Shown: positions 22,780 to 33,299 of the stretch, in pieces
Layout of the letters: every line of letters begins with the position of its first letter
Numbering within the stretch: position 1 is the first letter of the stretch
DNA from: Carya illinoinensis
Taxonomy: Eukaryota; Streptophyta; Magnoliopsida; Fagales; Juglandaceae
Direction of reading: 5' to 3'
Assembly (NCBI RefSeq): GCF_018687715.1
Contig: NC_056755.1
Span: 22,165,501-22,229,500 of the forward strand
Length of the DNA stretch: 64,000 bases
The notes under the pieces: model-generated
What the model saw: the letters and a program-made list of their open reading frames with translations, nothing else
Told to the model about the DNA's origin: nothing
Databases searched by the model: none
Position numbers and translations under genes: made by a program

Positions 22780-23990
22780 ACTACAAATTCAATGACCCTC
22801 TTCTTCATAGTTGTACAATCCTTAGTCCAGTGTGAACTCATTTGATGATACTTGTAGTACCGGCAGCCTATTCTGGTTTGGCGGAGTTCCTTGTTAGACT
22901 CCTCATTTTATTGCACATTTAAGTTGTTGTGCACTAATCCGTGATTACGCTCTAGTCGCTTTTCCTTTCCTTTATCTAGATGACCCAAAGTAGTTTTCTT
23001 GTCGATGTGACTGTTCTTCTATTTAGCCTTGCTTTCCCCTTTTCTTGGATCCACCAAGGCTTGCAGTATGTCTTCAGCATTGACAAAGTCATTCGCCCTA
23101 TTCATGAACTCTCTTAGGGTGGAAGGAGTCCTTCTGGCTAGCTCAGTCATGAAGGGGCTACGCGGCCAGATTCTACCCAAAAGGGTGGCAAGGGTGATTT
23201 TCTCATCTTGATAATCGGTCGTTAGCCTCTCTTTGTTAAAATGAGCAAGGTACACCTTCAAGTTCTCATATTCTATCTGTTTAACTATTAAAAGGTATGC
23301 GGCTGGGCACTGGCACTTCCTACTAGGCATGAATTACGTTAAGAACTGTTTGGGCAACTCCTCGAAGCTTTTTATTAACCTCGGCCTAAGGGTTCCAAAC
23401 CATCCTCTTGTTGTTCCTTCAGGTTTAAAGGAAAAGCTCAACAGGAGAACTCTCTAGGGAAGCCATGAAGCATGATGTTTGCCTTGAAAATTTTCAAATG
23501 TTCCATGAGGTCCTTAGACCCATCATACATTCCTATCTATGGTACTTTAAATTTCAGAGAAAGCAGCATGATCATAATCTTCTCACTGTATGGCAAATCA
23601 ATTTGGTTTAACAGACTTTCTACTGAAGAATATCCTCCCATCTTCTTCGCCATCTCTTTGTATTTCTAGGCCAAGCTTCACAATTCGTCCTGCATCTTAT
23701 TTTTCTCAGCCTCCTCTTGGTTCAATTCTCCATTATAATACGCTTCCCCCTCACCTTGCTCATTGTGATAGGGTGCGACCATGTCACTAAGTCATTCTTC
23801 TATCTTAACTCTCTGTTATCCTCTTTAAAGTCTTCTTGGCGTCCACTGCCATCTTCAGATTTTCCTCTGTTGCTACTAATTAGGCTTCCATTGCGGTCAA
23901 TAAGGTTCCCGTGTAGCAATTTGCTAGAGAATGTGTCACGGTCGGCAGGTGAGAACCACTTTTACATCCTTTGAGAGACTGAAATCAGAT
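22780..23990 (-). pseudogene. Element B gag
   Basis: The conserved gag segment lies at 23280-23019: LKVYLAHFNKERLTT, then DEKITLATLLGRIWPRSPFMTELARRTPS, then REFMNRANDFVNAED. Downstream, near 22860-22800, a C-YH-(x4)-H-(x4)-C knuckle (CRYYKYHQMSSHWTKDC) is the CHHC-type nucleocapsid motif of Tat gag. The N-terminal part (23990-23330) is degraded. Confidence 0.8.
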
Positions 23991-24017
23991 TCCACAGATG
24001 ACTCCACTATAAATTAT

Positions 24018-24033
24018 GTGTCTCACCACCAAA
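24018..24033 (-). promoter_or_regulatory. Primer-binding site of element B (decayed)
   Basis: The minus strand reads TTTGGTGGTGAGACAC immediately inside the LTR end, a decayed TTTGGCGCC-type site. Confidence 0.5.
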
Positions 24034-24428
24034 TGTAATCTTTCACCTGCAAAGTGTCAAGGGATATCGGCGTTGTACGCATTTAATGACTTCAATGCTT
24101 AAGTTTGTGAGGAATCACATATAATTACTTAAGTATATCAAAAAGAGAGTGCCCTTAGGCTTACTTGGTATATGTATATATATATAGGTGTTAGACTGAG
24201 TTGGATCACTACAACAGTTGGATCATGCTCATGTGATACTTACCTCTCGTTATGCTTTTCAACTTGGATTACCCTTAAATGATAGGAGTGATCTGATTTC
24301 CCTAGTAGTTTTTATCTACTTCTATTGGATGATGTAACACAAACTTTCATGAGCTCTTATCTCGTGACTTGGGTCTGGTCTATCATAACTTGGGGTTGGG
24401 CCATCCGATACACTATTTTGACCCTCCA
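24034..24428 (-). repeat. 5' LTR of element B
   Basis: 395 bp. On the minus strand it starts TGGAGGGTC and ends GATTACA, giving TG...CA ends. The first 160 bp of the LTR (24428-24270) are repeated at 15109-14952. From 24429 to 24541 lies a short stretch of AT-rich sequence, probably original intron. Confidence 0.8.
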
Positions 24429-24541
24429 AAACTAATGTTGTTCTACAAGACTAATGAAAATACAATTTCTCTAATATTTCATGAGATCAAAAGAGCAAAT
24501 AAATAATTATAAAGAAATTCAAGTTCAAAAATTAAATCAGT

Positions 24542-24822
24542 TGATGATGTGTTCCGTACACCTGCAGTGTGCACTAACAACCTGCAATAGAAAAGCGAAT
24601 GGCATGGAGTTACATGTGGGAGATACTAAGTCATGAATGGTGAATTGATCAAAAACTTTTTTTGTGCCTAAAAGCCAACCAACTCTTGGTGTGTGCCTAA
24701 TTAGACATTTATATGTGCAGATTGATATGGTAAGGCTTGTCCATAGGTATGACTTCCAACATCTAGTTTTGGTATATTGATTATTCTGACTCAACTCGGT
24801 CGTTAACCATGCCTATAGAATG
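24542..24822 (-). repeat. Partial 3' LTR of element D
   Basis: Aligns with 26801-27072. The remaining LTR portion, about 240 bp, was removed by the internal deletion, and protease-adjacent sequence follows directly. Confidence 0.75.
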
Positions 24823-24829
24823 CGACTTC

Positions 24830-26780
24830 TCCTTGATTTAGGTTTTTTTCATCCCATGCCTTGATGCCTAGGTCAATGAGCTCGGGCGAGGGAGAGGGTA
24901 AAGGTGTTCCACCTAATTCTAACACCTCTATTATCCGTATGTCAATCCTTTGTTCTCGAGCTCCTACACATAGCACTCTCATGCAAACACTTGCTTTCTA
25001 CAGACTTTGATGGAGCCCATATCTATTGAAAAATTCATTTTCAAATGGTAGGTGGAACTGACCGCCCTCATTTTGTTCATTGTCGGGTGACCAATGATTA
25101 CATTGTATGAGGAATGATCATGGTTGTGGCACACAAGATCCCATTCCCACTTATATAAGCAGTGTAGTGGTGCCCGTGGGTTGGATTGTCTCACCCAAGA
25201 ATCCTTTCAACGACATTGGCGATAGGCGTAGCCTGTCTAGTTTCATTCCCAAAATAAGATGTCGATTGAACTCTCACCCATGCATCATCGTGCGGATACA
25301 ACACACCCTCATAGTCTTTTTTGTCAAAGGAGATGGTAATGGTCTTCTGGATTTTCACATGCTTTGATGGCCTTTCTATGGCAAGAATTTCCCTGTACTA
25401 AGCCCTCCTAACGAAGGATGTTGATTCACCCCCTACCTTGCAATGGTTCAAGTCTTGTAAAGGGTGGGTTGTCCCTAATTAGGCAGTGGCGAGGGTGCGA
25501 TTCCTTACATAGTCTTCCTACTCTTTTGAGTTTTGCTCCTTCAGGGCTCAACAAATCGCACTCGTCGTCTGTTTGTTGACTATCTTAATGACTATTTGTG
25601 TTTGGCGACGAGTCATTGCAACTCTCCACTCTCACATGGCCTCTATTCTACACTTGAGGTTGTTGTTGTCCTCGGTCTTGTGTCCTCCTACTCTTTGGTA
25701 AGTGCAATAGAGGTTGGTGATTTGCTTGTCAACATTTCGTCTATTATTTTGTCATGGTCATACCTCGATGTCCTCTTTCACATTCGTGCTCGGATGTGTC
25801 ACTCTAGAACTTTGACTACAAGAGAGGGAGCTACTGTCTTTCCTCCTCTCATAACGGTTACTTCTCACATTATCCTCCTTTCAAGCCCTTTTTTGCCCCT
25901 TCTCACATCTTTTGGTTCTGCCTGTTCTGCTTCAACTCTCTATGGGTCGGTCAACACCTACAGTATGTCTTCTGCTTTGACAAAGTCATCTACTCTATCC
26001 ATGAACTCTTGTAGTGTCATCAATGTTTTCCTCAACAACTCAGCCATAAACGAGCTTCTGGGTCAGATCCCTCCTGAAAGTGTCACGAGTGTAACTACCT
26101 CATCTTGATCGTCCACTACCAAATGTTATTTGTTGAATCACATAAGGTATGCCTTTCGGCTTTCATCCTTTCTCTACTTTACGGTGTAGAGGTATGTAGT
26201 AGATCACCTTCTTCATCTACTGGCCATGAATTGCATCAAGAATTGTCTACCTAGTTCCTCAAAGCTAGCAATGGAACCTAATAGATCGCCTCCTACATCC
26301 ACAAGCTATTCCTTTGATGATTAATGGGAAGGTCTGGCATGCAATTTCTCCTAGGAACCCTTGCAATGTCACATGGGACGTCTCCAAGTGTTTGACAAGG
26401 ATTTTGGATCCATTGTACAATTTGATCTATGGAACTTTAAACTTTGAGGGAAGGGGAACCGCCATGATCACTGTGCTAAATGGCATATCAATGCTGGTGA
26501 GTAGATTATTGACAATCGATGACATGCTTACTTTCTTCGCCAACACCTTGTACTTGTCCATGAGGTCACATAGATCATCTTGCATCCTCCTCTTTTCTTC
26601 CTCACTGCTTCAAATCAGCCCATTTTACTTTAAGACTCTTCATTGCTTTGCTTGTTGCGGTCTTGAGCCACAAATTTTTTGGACCCTATGCTTGTTCTTC
26701 TATAGTGGTTGTTTCCTAATTGCAAATCATATGAGAGCGTCATCACAGACATAAAAAAGGCACATTACAATAAGAAGATC
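24830..26780 (-). pseudogene. Element D gag-protease
   Basis: Near 26480-26330 the minus strand reads PSKFKVP, then YNGS and HLETSHVTLQGFLGEI, the start of the Tat gag core. The region matching the LARRTPSTLREFM block of element B lies near 26080-25960. The distal part encodes SYNVIIGHPTMNKMRAVSSTYHLKM (25125-25050), the C-terminal protease region of this group. Numerous stops are present and no RT follows. Confidence 0.75.
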
Positions 26781-26797
26781 ACACATACGGCGCCAAC
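26781..26797 (-). promoter_or_regulatory. Primer-binding site of element D
   Basis: The minus strand reads TTGGCGCCGTATGTGTG just inside the LTR. This is the best-preserved Tat-type PBS in the window, with GGCGCC intact. Confidence 0.8.
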
Positions 26798-26800
26798 TAT

Positions 26801-27310
26801 TGATGAATTGTTCTGTACACCTATGGCACAACCTAAAGACCAATAATTGGAAAGAGAATAGCTCAATGTTAGTAGTAGGGGATGCTCTGATTTCTACATC
26901 AATAGTGAATTGATCCACTACTTTTTTTGATGTATAGAAGAGAACCAGCCCCTAGTGCATACCTGATTAGACATTTATATGAGCTGACTGATATGGTATG
27001 ACTTCCAACGTCCAGTTACAGTATGTTGATTATTCTGAGTCAACTCGACTGTTAACTACACCTAAATAATGCAAGTATTCCACAGGGGTTTATTAGGTCC
27101 CAACGTTATCCACCCCTTTTAGGGCATACCCCATTAGGAAGGACTCTGATATCATAGGGGCGTGTATGGCAAAGTTACTATTTTGATCCAATGCTACTCA
27201 TTTGTTACACGTCAATCCTCAAAACTATGATGAGGCTGTGGGCCTCATGTAGTAGTAATCTCTAGCCGCACACGACTCGTTCAATCTACTGGAAATAATT
27301 GGGCCTAACA
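26801..27310 (-). repeat. 5' LTR of element D
   Basis: 510 bp. On the minus strand it starts TGTTAGGCCC and ends CAATTCATCA. From 27311 to 27643 the sequence is AT-rich intron without other features. Confidence 0.75.
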
Positions 27311-27643
27311 AAACCTATATTTGAAAAGAAAATTAAATGAATAAAATTCAATATTTTGTACTAAGAACTAGGTCATAAGATCAAGTCCTACATACTGATC
27401 TATCGATCTAAACCCATTTTCATTTCACTATATAAAATGTGACACATTTATCACATTTGGATGATCTTTTAATTTAAAGAAAATAGTTGTAATATTTGTA
27501 CAATTAGTTTCTTTTTTCTCCTTGAAGTTTGAATATTATATTAAATCAATGCTTTATGCACTTGTTAATTGGTAATATATATTTATGATGTACGTACATT
27601 CCTTGTGCATGAATATTTAATTCCTTGAAATTTAACATTGGAG

Positions 27644-28166
27644 AAAATGGCAGATGCGTTGGAGGAAGATCAGGAAGAAGATTTTATGAGATTGTACAAC
27701 GCTGTGTGAGACGGTAATTTGATCGAAACAAGAGTCATTCTTCGATCTATTCCCAATGCATTGAATAAGAGAATCACAGATAAAGGTGAAACGGTTCTTC
27801 ACATTGCTGTTACAAATGGACATGAGCATATAGTGAAGGAGTTGGTGGATCAAATGTCGAATGAAAGCTTGAAAATGTATGATAGTGATGGTTACACAGC
27901 TCTAATCACGGCTGTTGTGCTTGGAAAAAGGCGAATGGTGGAGTGCATGCTTCAAAAATATTTTGACTTGATCAGCATTGGAAGTTTTACAGGGAATAAT
28001 CTTCCAGTTGTTATGGCTATTAATTTTCGGCAAATAGAAATGGCACGCCTTTTGTTTTATCTTACTCCAAATAAAGATTTAATTCTACAAGATAATGATG
28101 ATCAGACGATTCAGGACAACAATGGTGCTACACTTCTTACCCATGCTATTTATACCAGAACTATGG
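27644..28166 (+). CDS. Exon 2: ankyrin repeats (contains a premature TGA)
   Basis: The exon encodes LYNAV, a stop, then DGNLIETRVILRS, followed by ankyrin repeats: GETVLHIAVTNGHEHIVKEL, DGYTALITAVVLGKRRMVECM, and a third diverged repeat ending NGATLLTHAIYT. The donor ATGG|GTAAGA ends the exon at 28166 in phase 1. The TGA at 27707-27709 sits where relatives have a sense codon. An ATG at 27647 and a possible acceptor just before 27644 mark the start, with low certainty. The ankyrin block mediates protein contacts in this family. Confidence 0.75.
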
Positions 28167-28510
28167 GTAAGAACTCATGTTTTACTATTTCTTAATAGAA
28201 ATGATTGATCTATATAAAAATCTTATACAAGAAACCCTATAGGTTAACATGGTTATTTTAATATGATCCATCAAATTGTAAAACCTTTTTTTTATTATAA
28301 AGTCAAGTTAACTTATTGTATCAAGTCATATCAATCATGTATAATTGTTTTTTTGTGTATGATTTATGTGTAAACATCCATTAATGGTTGTTATTTCCTT
28401 AGCATATATTCATTGAAATATTGGTAATTAACACAAATATAATAATTCCTCTTTGACCATTTTCATGCATGTTCTGTATGTATCCCTGGTACGTACATAC
28501 AACACAACAG

Positions 28511-28660
28511 ATATTGTTTTGGGATTAATCCTACTCTGCCCACGTTTGGCACTGGCTGTTGACAAGTATGGAGAGGCTCCCATCTTAGCATTGGCGTCTG
28601 TACCCCATTCCTTCCCAAGTGGAAATCAACTCGGGTTTTGGAAGCAATGCATCTACTCAT
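28511..28660 (+). CDS. Exon 3: linker of the ankyrin/PGG protein
   Basis: The acceptor CAACAG|ATATTG gives DIVLGLILLCPRLALAVD, then PILALASVPHSFPSG and FWKQCIYS. This is the typical segment following the first ankyrin block in this subfamily. The donor TACTCAT|GTATTA leaves one base (T), which joins GC of the exon at 43401 to make a Cys codon. The next intron is 14,740 bp and carries elements C, E and F. Confidence 0.8.
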
Positions 28661-28896
28661 GTATTACCACTCTCCTTAAATTCTCTTTCTTTACGTACCA
28701 ATATTCAATATTAAATGGTTCATTTAAAAAAACACCATCAATAACATTGGAATATTATGTCTTCTAAGTAATTAAAAAGATATTCTGCTATGTAAACTAT
28801 TTAAAGTTTAATCCATTGATATGTTGATTGTAATAAAGATTAAAAAAATCATAATCAGATTTGGAATTAGGTAATAGACCGGCTGGTAATTGAATC

Positions 28897-29509
28897 TCTT
28901 AGGGAAAATACACTCAAAGAACCACAGGAGTAGAAGGTTCCTCCAAGCCCCCGGATTGGGCCCGAAGGACCCTTCTTCTGGCAGTTAAGGATGGCCCACC
29001 AAGGAAAAACCTACAGGTGGATGTGATCATTTGATCACACCCCTACAAGGTATGACCCTTGACAACTAACCCCATTGGGGTGGGCTAGCCCTTCCCGACT
29101 AATTTGGCTGGTGGTAAGGTCAATCCAAAGCGGCCTCTCAAGCAACATACCCATGTCAGGAGTGTCAAAGGCATAAATAGGGTTATTGCATTAAGTGCCC
29201 CAAAGCAGCCTCTCAAGAAACATACCCATGTCAGGAGGGTCAAAGGCCTAGATAGGATTACCTCATTAAATTCCCTGAAGTGTCATTTTAAGAGGCATGC
29301 TTGTGTCAGGCCAAAAGAAGGAGGGAAGGTTTTTCCAACACCCCCGGCAAATATAGGTAAAGGGAGGTAAGCCTAAAGAACATGTCTTTCTCCTTAATGA
29401 AATATACACACCCAAGGATAAGAACTGACTTTGGCATTGAAGATATTCCCCTAGGGCTTTCGAGGTTTGTTCTATATGCAAGGGGCGTGATAGTTGTAGG
29501 TGTACCGAA
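28897..29509 (+). repeat. 5' LTR of element C
   Basis: It shares AATACACTCAAAGAA and GTGATCATTTGA with the copy at 37411. Its distal end (GACTTTGGCATTGAAG, CCCCTAGGGCTTTCGAGG) resembles the end of LTR A, which fixes the plus orientation. It contains a 75-bp tandem repeat. Confidence 0.8.
29127..29312. repeat. 75-bp tandem repeat inside LTR C (2.5 copies)
   Basis: Unit starts are at 29127, 29202 and 29277, and each carries (G/A)CCTCTCAAG-like and CATACCCATGTCAGG-like words. The basic K/H-rich ORF read through it (29104-29370) is a by-product of the repeat. The copy of this LTR at 37411 has a single, shortened unit. Confidence 0.8.
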
Positions 29510-29510
29510 A

Positions 29511-29528
29511 TTGGTGTAATCCATGGGA
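29511..29528 (+). promoter_or_regulatory. Primer-binding site of element C (decayed)
   Basis: TTGGTGTAATCCATGGGA aligns with TTGGCGCCGTCTGTGGGA. All but one of the differences are C-to-T or G-to-A transitions. Confidence 0.7.
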
Positions 29529-29542
29529 TTGACTATCATGTT

Positions 29543-29945
29543 ATGCCTATTGCTACACACTACCAAGCAATCTGTGATCAAGAGACAATTGCAACAAGGG
29601 AGACAACGGATGATGAGATGGAGTGGAGATTCAAGGAAATGGAAGAAAGGATAGGGAGGATGACATCGGAAATGGAAGCTTTGCAAAGGGGAAACGAAGC
29701 CTTTAAGGTAGCAAAATGTAGGGCTCAAAAGGAGAATAGACCGAGATTGCATTAGACCGGCTAACTAGGAGTTGCAAAGGGAGGCGGGGGCAATGCCAAA
29801 CTACAAAGAGGAAAAGAAGAGAATGCATGACAACCTTTGTGAGCTCATGTACAAATAATAAGAAATGGCATGACATATAGGAATGTCATCAGCTGTCAAT
29901 AACTTACTCAATAACACCAACCTATTGCCCAAAGGGACCCTCGTC
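29543..29945 (+). pseudogene. Element C gag, N-terminal part
   Basis: It starts MPIATHYQAICDQETIATRE, then a charged helix (DDEMEWRFKEMEERIGRM), and ends with ELMYK and IGMSSAVNNLLNNTNLP, with stops between. The last block matches YEEMAMKIGVSS...LLSSTNLPY in the gag of element E, confirming that both are gag of the same lineage. The homology stops abruptly near 29945, where antisense-ORF sequence of E takes over. Confidence 0.7.
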
Positions 29946-29959
29946 GCTATGATGGGGCT

Positions 29960-32350
29960 GAATGGTCCTCCACCACTTGTTTGATAGACCTCAAGATGCT
30001 AAGGGATGCATACTAAGTTCCAGACTTGGTCATCCTAGAGATCCCAAGCCCTAGTCATAGAGCTGTCAACTCCCAGGGGCTTGTTGAGAAGGTCGCTTTG
30101 TACACCAATGCCTTATGACATGGGCTAAGGCTCCCTTTTTGTTGTGGTGTTTGCAATGTTCTAGATTTTTTGGGGGTGGCCCTACCCAACTACACCCTAA
30201 CTCATGGAGGATCATGATGTCACGCTGTGTTGTATAGTACATGGTTCTGGAGCCCTCTGGCAAAGGATACCCTGACTTGACAATGTGAGAGTTTGTCTTT
30301 ACCCATGGGGTACACTCCTTGGGGGCAAGGTGATCTTTGTGACCCTTTTGGAGAGAAAGAAAGCCCAGCTTCACACAGTTTATGGGTTAGTCGACACCAA
30401 AAAGATGTGTTGACCAATCTCCTTCTAACTAGGGAGAATATTGATTGGTTCCTAATGATGCTGGATCAATCTCTCATGGTTGGATGTCTCTTTATGAGGG
30501 ACCACTTTGTTTCTTGAGGCTAGAAGAGGTATTCCGACGTCGCATTGGGAGGAAAGGAGAAAAGACCACGCCGTAAGGGCAAGGTGGGTTAAGGATCAGA
30601 GGATCACATGGCCATTGTGATTCTAAACGAGGGACCTCTATCCCTACCCTGGAGCAGTCGCAACAAAGTTCACCACCATCAGTAGTCTCAACCCTGGTCT
30701 GAGAGAACTCCACTGTCTTGGACCAGGCTACACCAATCTAGGCGTGGCCTGTTGCCAGACTCTCAGCCTATTTTTCTATCCTTAGATCTCCTCTCTACCC
30801 CACCTGGGGCTTTCGATCAAGATCAGGTGGACTTGGAGGCAACGTTCTTTGAGGTCTTTCTTAATCTAATCCCTAAGGTTTCACACCACCCGAATTCCTT
30901 AGAGCATTTTAAATAGGCGGTTGGTGATATCACCCAATCAATTGCCTCTACTTCCAAGTTGCCTTCGAAGATCTCTAGAGGCAAGGTGCCTGTAACTTTC
31001 TTCGATTGCAATGGCCTATTTTCTAATGATCCTGTGGCCCCTTAATGAGGACAGGGTCTCTGTTCCTTTCTCACTTTTTAGTGCCTCTGTTGGGAGGGGG
31101 CTTTTCCGCCCATTATCTTTAAGGAAGAGTCTTCCTTGGTCCCTCCAAAATATGGTGAGAAGGAGATGGTTGAGACAAGCTATGCCCAGGTATCGGGCAG
31201 GCCAATGACCCAAGGTGTGAACGAGGTATCAGGCCTTCCTCCTACCCAAGTACAAGGCAGGCCAATGACCTGAGGCGAAAGGAGGCTTGGTAGCATCACC
31301 ATCTCCCTCATCATAGACTCTCTCCATTAGGCCACCTAATGGCTCAGGACCTACTGGTTAAGGTGGGAAGCATACTTCTTCAAGAGAGTTAGGTCCTTCT
31401 AGGTCTTGCCACTCCTAATTGGGCACTGACAAGGCTAGGGTAGAGTCCGTTTATGGGGTGGCTGACCATCTCAAGGACTTTCTTTCTTTGATAAATTCTT
31501 TGGCCCCTATCATCTGATTCCTCTATCTTGTTTGGATTTTTGATCAATTGGCTTTGCTTAAGCAAGGGGTTAACAATCTAGCGGCCTGGATCATGGATGG
31601 TCAAGCCGAGTTGGAAAAGAGGCCAATGGATTGTGGGTTTATATTAAGCAAGCCTACTGCGAGATTTTAAAACTTGGGGGCAAGTGAGACTTTGTTAGGA
31701 ATTACAACCACAACCAGTCCTTGGAGGGAGACATTGTTCTCCTCCTTGAAGAGGCTCTTGCCTTACTGAGGGATTTAGGTGAGTCAAAGGAGGAACTATC
31801 CTGGAAGTGCCTTGAGGCTGAAGCCCTGACAAAGGAAAGGAATCTAGAGCAGATTCAAGTGTCCTGTCTGAGCAAGGAGCTAGAGAAAACTTAGAAGCAT
31901 TGCCTCGGCTATGTTGCCTCTCTATTAGAGGTTGAGGATGCTCGATTGGACATAAGTGGGAAGCTTGACTGAGTCAAGGTTGAGAAGAAGAAAGTAGAGG
32001 CATAGAGCATAGCGCTCTCAAGGGACAAGGTCAACATGGCTACTAAGTACACTACAACCAAGAAGAATGTGAGGTCGTGTAAGAGGCAGGTAAAGGTGCT
32101 GAAGTCAAAGGGGATCTTGCTAGGCTCTCCCCTTAGTTTGCGGTGGCTAAGAGGATCTATAAAGAAGACTAAGGCTATGGGCATGTTTTGGGCTTGAAGA
32201 AAATGCAAGCATACTTATTGTTGAACATGTGGGTCGACCTAAACTTAGAGATATTCAAGCGCGACTAGGAGGCTCTCAAGTTCCTAGACACAACGGTGAG
32301 GGACCTGATGCCTAACGCCTTCCCTTTGTCTACCGCTCAGACTGAGAAAT
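29960..32350 (+). pseudogene. Antisense ORF of element E (Transposase_28-like, coiled coil)
   Basis: Plus-strand pieces include GLVEKVALYTNALWHGLRLPF (about 30075-30135), LTNLLLTRENIDWFLM (about 30412-30460), LAAWIMDGQAELEKR (about 31580-31620) and a long charged coiled-coil-like segment (31740-32130). The same blocks in the same order occur in the ORF of element B. Frame changes and stops show that it is dead. Its role in the element is unknown. Confidence 0.65.
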
Positions 32351-32659
32351 GACAAGCTTTCTCCCTCTCTTCTTTATTTCTTTTGGAAAATGTATGTCTT
32401 GTGTATAAGCCTCTTGGCCTCTGCTACTTTGCATAATGTTCATTTGTCTTGATTTGCAAATTCATTATTTTAAATGATATGTAAATTTTCTCAAACTTGT
32501 GCTTTTTGTTGGTATCTGCGAATACATGCAAAAGACGTGTACTTTTTCTTTCTTCTCCTCTTTTTGCCCTTTTTTAGGCGCCGATCACCATGATGGCTAA
32601 TGCTCCTTTGATTTTGGATGAAAAGGCTACTAGCCATCGTCTAAGTGTGTAAACACTTT

Positions 32660-33170
32660 CACTTATTAAGTGAACCAGGCTGGAGGTGCACTCAGCCGAG
32701 CTAGGTGGCGAGGAGGGATGAGATACTTAAAAGATGTGTTCCCTTTCATTTGTTTGCCTAGTGTGAGCTGGAGTATCGGCTTAAGGAAACCAAGCAAGAG
32801 ATGTGCTCCACCACACTGGATGGTGAGAAGGGATGGGACACTTAGAAGGGATGTTCCCTTCTTTGTTAACCGAGTGCGAGTTCGGAGTTTTAGCTTAAAG
32901 AAACTAGGTAGAAGATGTGCTTGATCATGCTGGGTGGCGAGGAGTGAAGAGACACTTAGGAGAGATATTCCCTCATTTACTTGCTAGGTGCGAGCACAGA
33001 GTATCGGCTTAAGGAAACTAGGTGGGAGATGTGTTCGACCACGCTAGATGGTAAGGAGAGTTGGGCACCTAGGAGATGTGTTCTTTCCTTTGTTCACTCA
33101 GTGTGAGTGCGGAGCATCCGCTTCAGGAAACTAGGCAAAAAATGTGCTCAACCGCTCTAGGTGGTGTCCA
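32660..33170. repeat. 114-bp tandem array in element E (about 4.5 copies)
   Basis: The motif CT(A/G)G(G/A)TGG recurs at 32701, 32816, 32930, 33044 and 33157, a spacing of 113-115 bp. Each unit also has TTAAGGAAAC(T/C)A-like and AGATGTG words. It occupies the place of the A and B arrays but shares no sequence with them. Confidence 0.9.
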
Positions 33171-33299
33171 TGACATTTTCCCTACAATGAGGAATTTGAC
33201 AGCAATAAGGGAGAAGTTATGACACACAAAGCAATTTATTGAATCCATAGGGTGGTCTTACATGAGTGCCTTCTATTTGAAAAACATTCCTTGAATTAA

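Larger units (their letters stand above)
14952..24428 (-). mobile_element. Element B: Tat-like Ty3/gypsy retrotransposon on the minus strand
   Basis: Reading the minus strand: 5' LTR (24428-24034), PBS (24033-24018), gag (about 23990-22780), protease joined to RT (22471-21611), RNase H (about 21500-20526), integrase (about 20360-19350), a 77-bp tandem array (19230-18745), an ORF in the opposite direction (15681-18315, plus strand), and a truncated 3' LTR (15109-14952). It is tail to tail with element A. It is the most complete Tat-like copy here but has many stops. Confidence 0.85.
24542..27310 (-). mobile_element. Element D: gypsy remnant with gag and protease, minus strand
   Basis: The right LTR (26801-27310) has TG...CA ends and is followed inward by a clear PBS. 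Its homologue at 24542-24822 is a partial 3' LTR (shared words TTAGACATTTATATG and GTATGACTTCCAAC). RT, RNase H and integrase are absent, so the deletion spans the 3' half of the element and the start of its 3' LTR. It lies in the first large intron of the ankyrin/PGG gene. Confidence 0.8.

Noticed and set aside
24979..26108. Possible host gene with SYNVIIGHPTMNKMRAVSSTYH
   Set aside because: This is the protease-RT linker of a gypsy element lying between the LTRs of element D.
29104..29370. Basic repeat protein with K/H/R-rich 25-residue units
   Set aside because: The unit equals the 75-bp LTR C tandem repeat; no start context and no homologue recognised.
9300..33170. CRISPR-like regularly spaced repeats
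   Set aside because: Arrays are head-to-tail without unique spacers and lie in eukaryotic retrotransposons.
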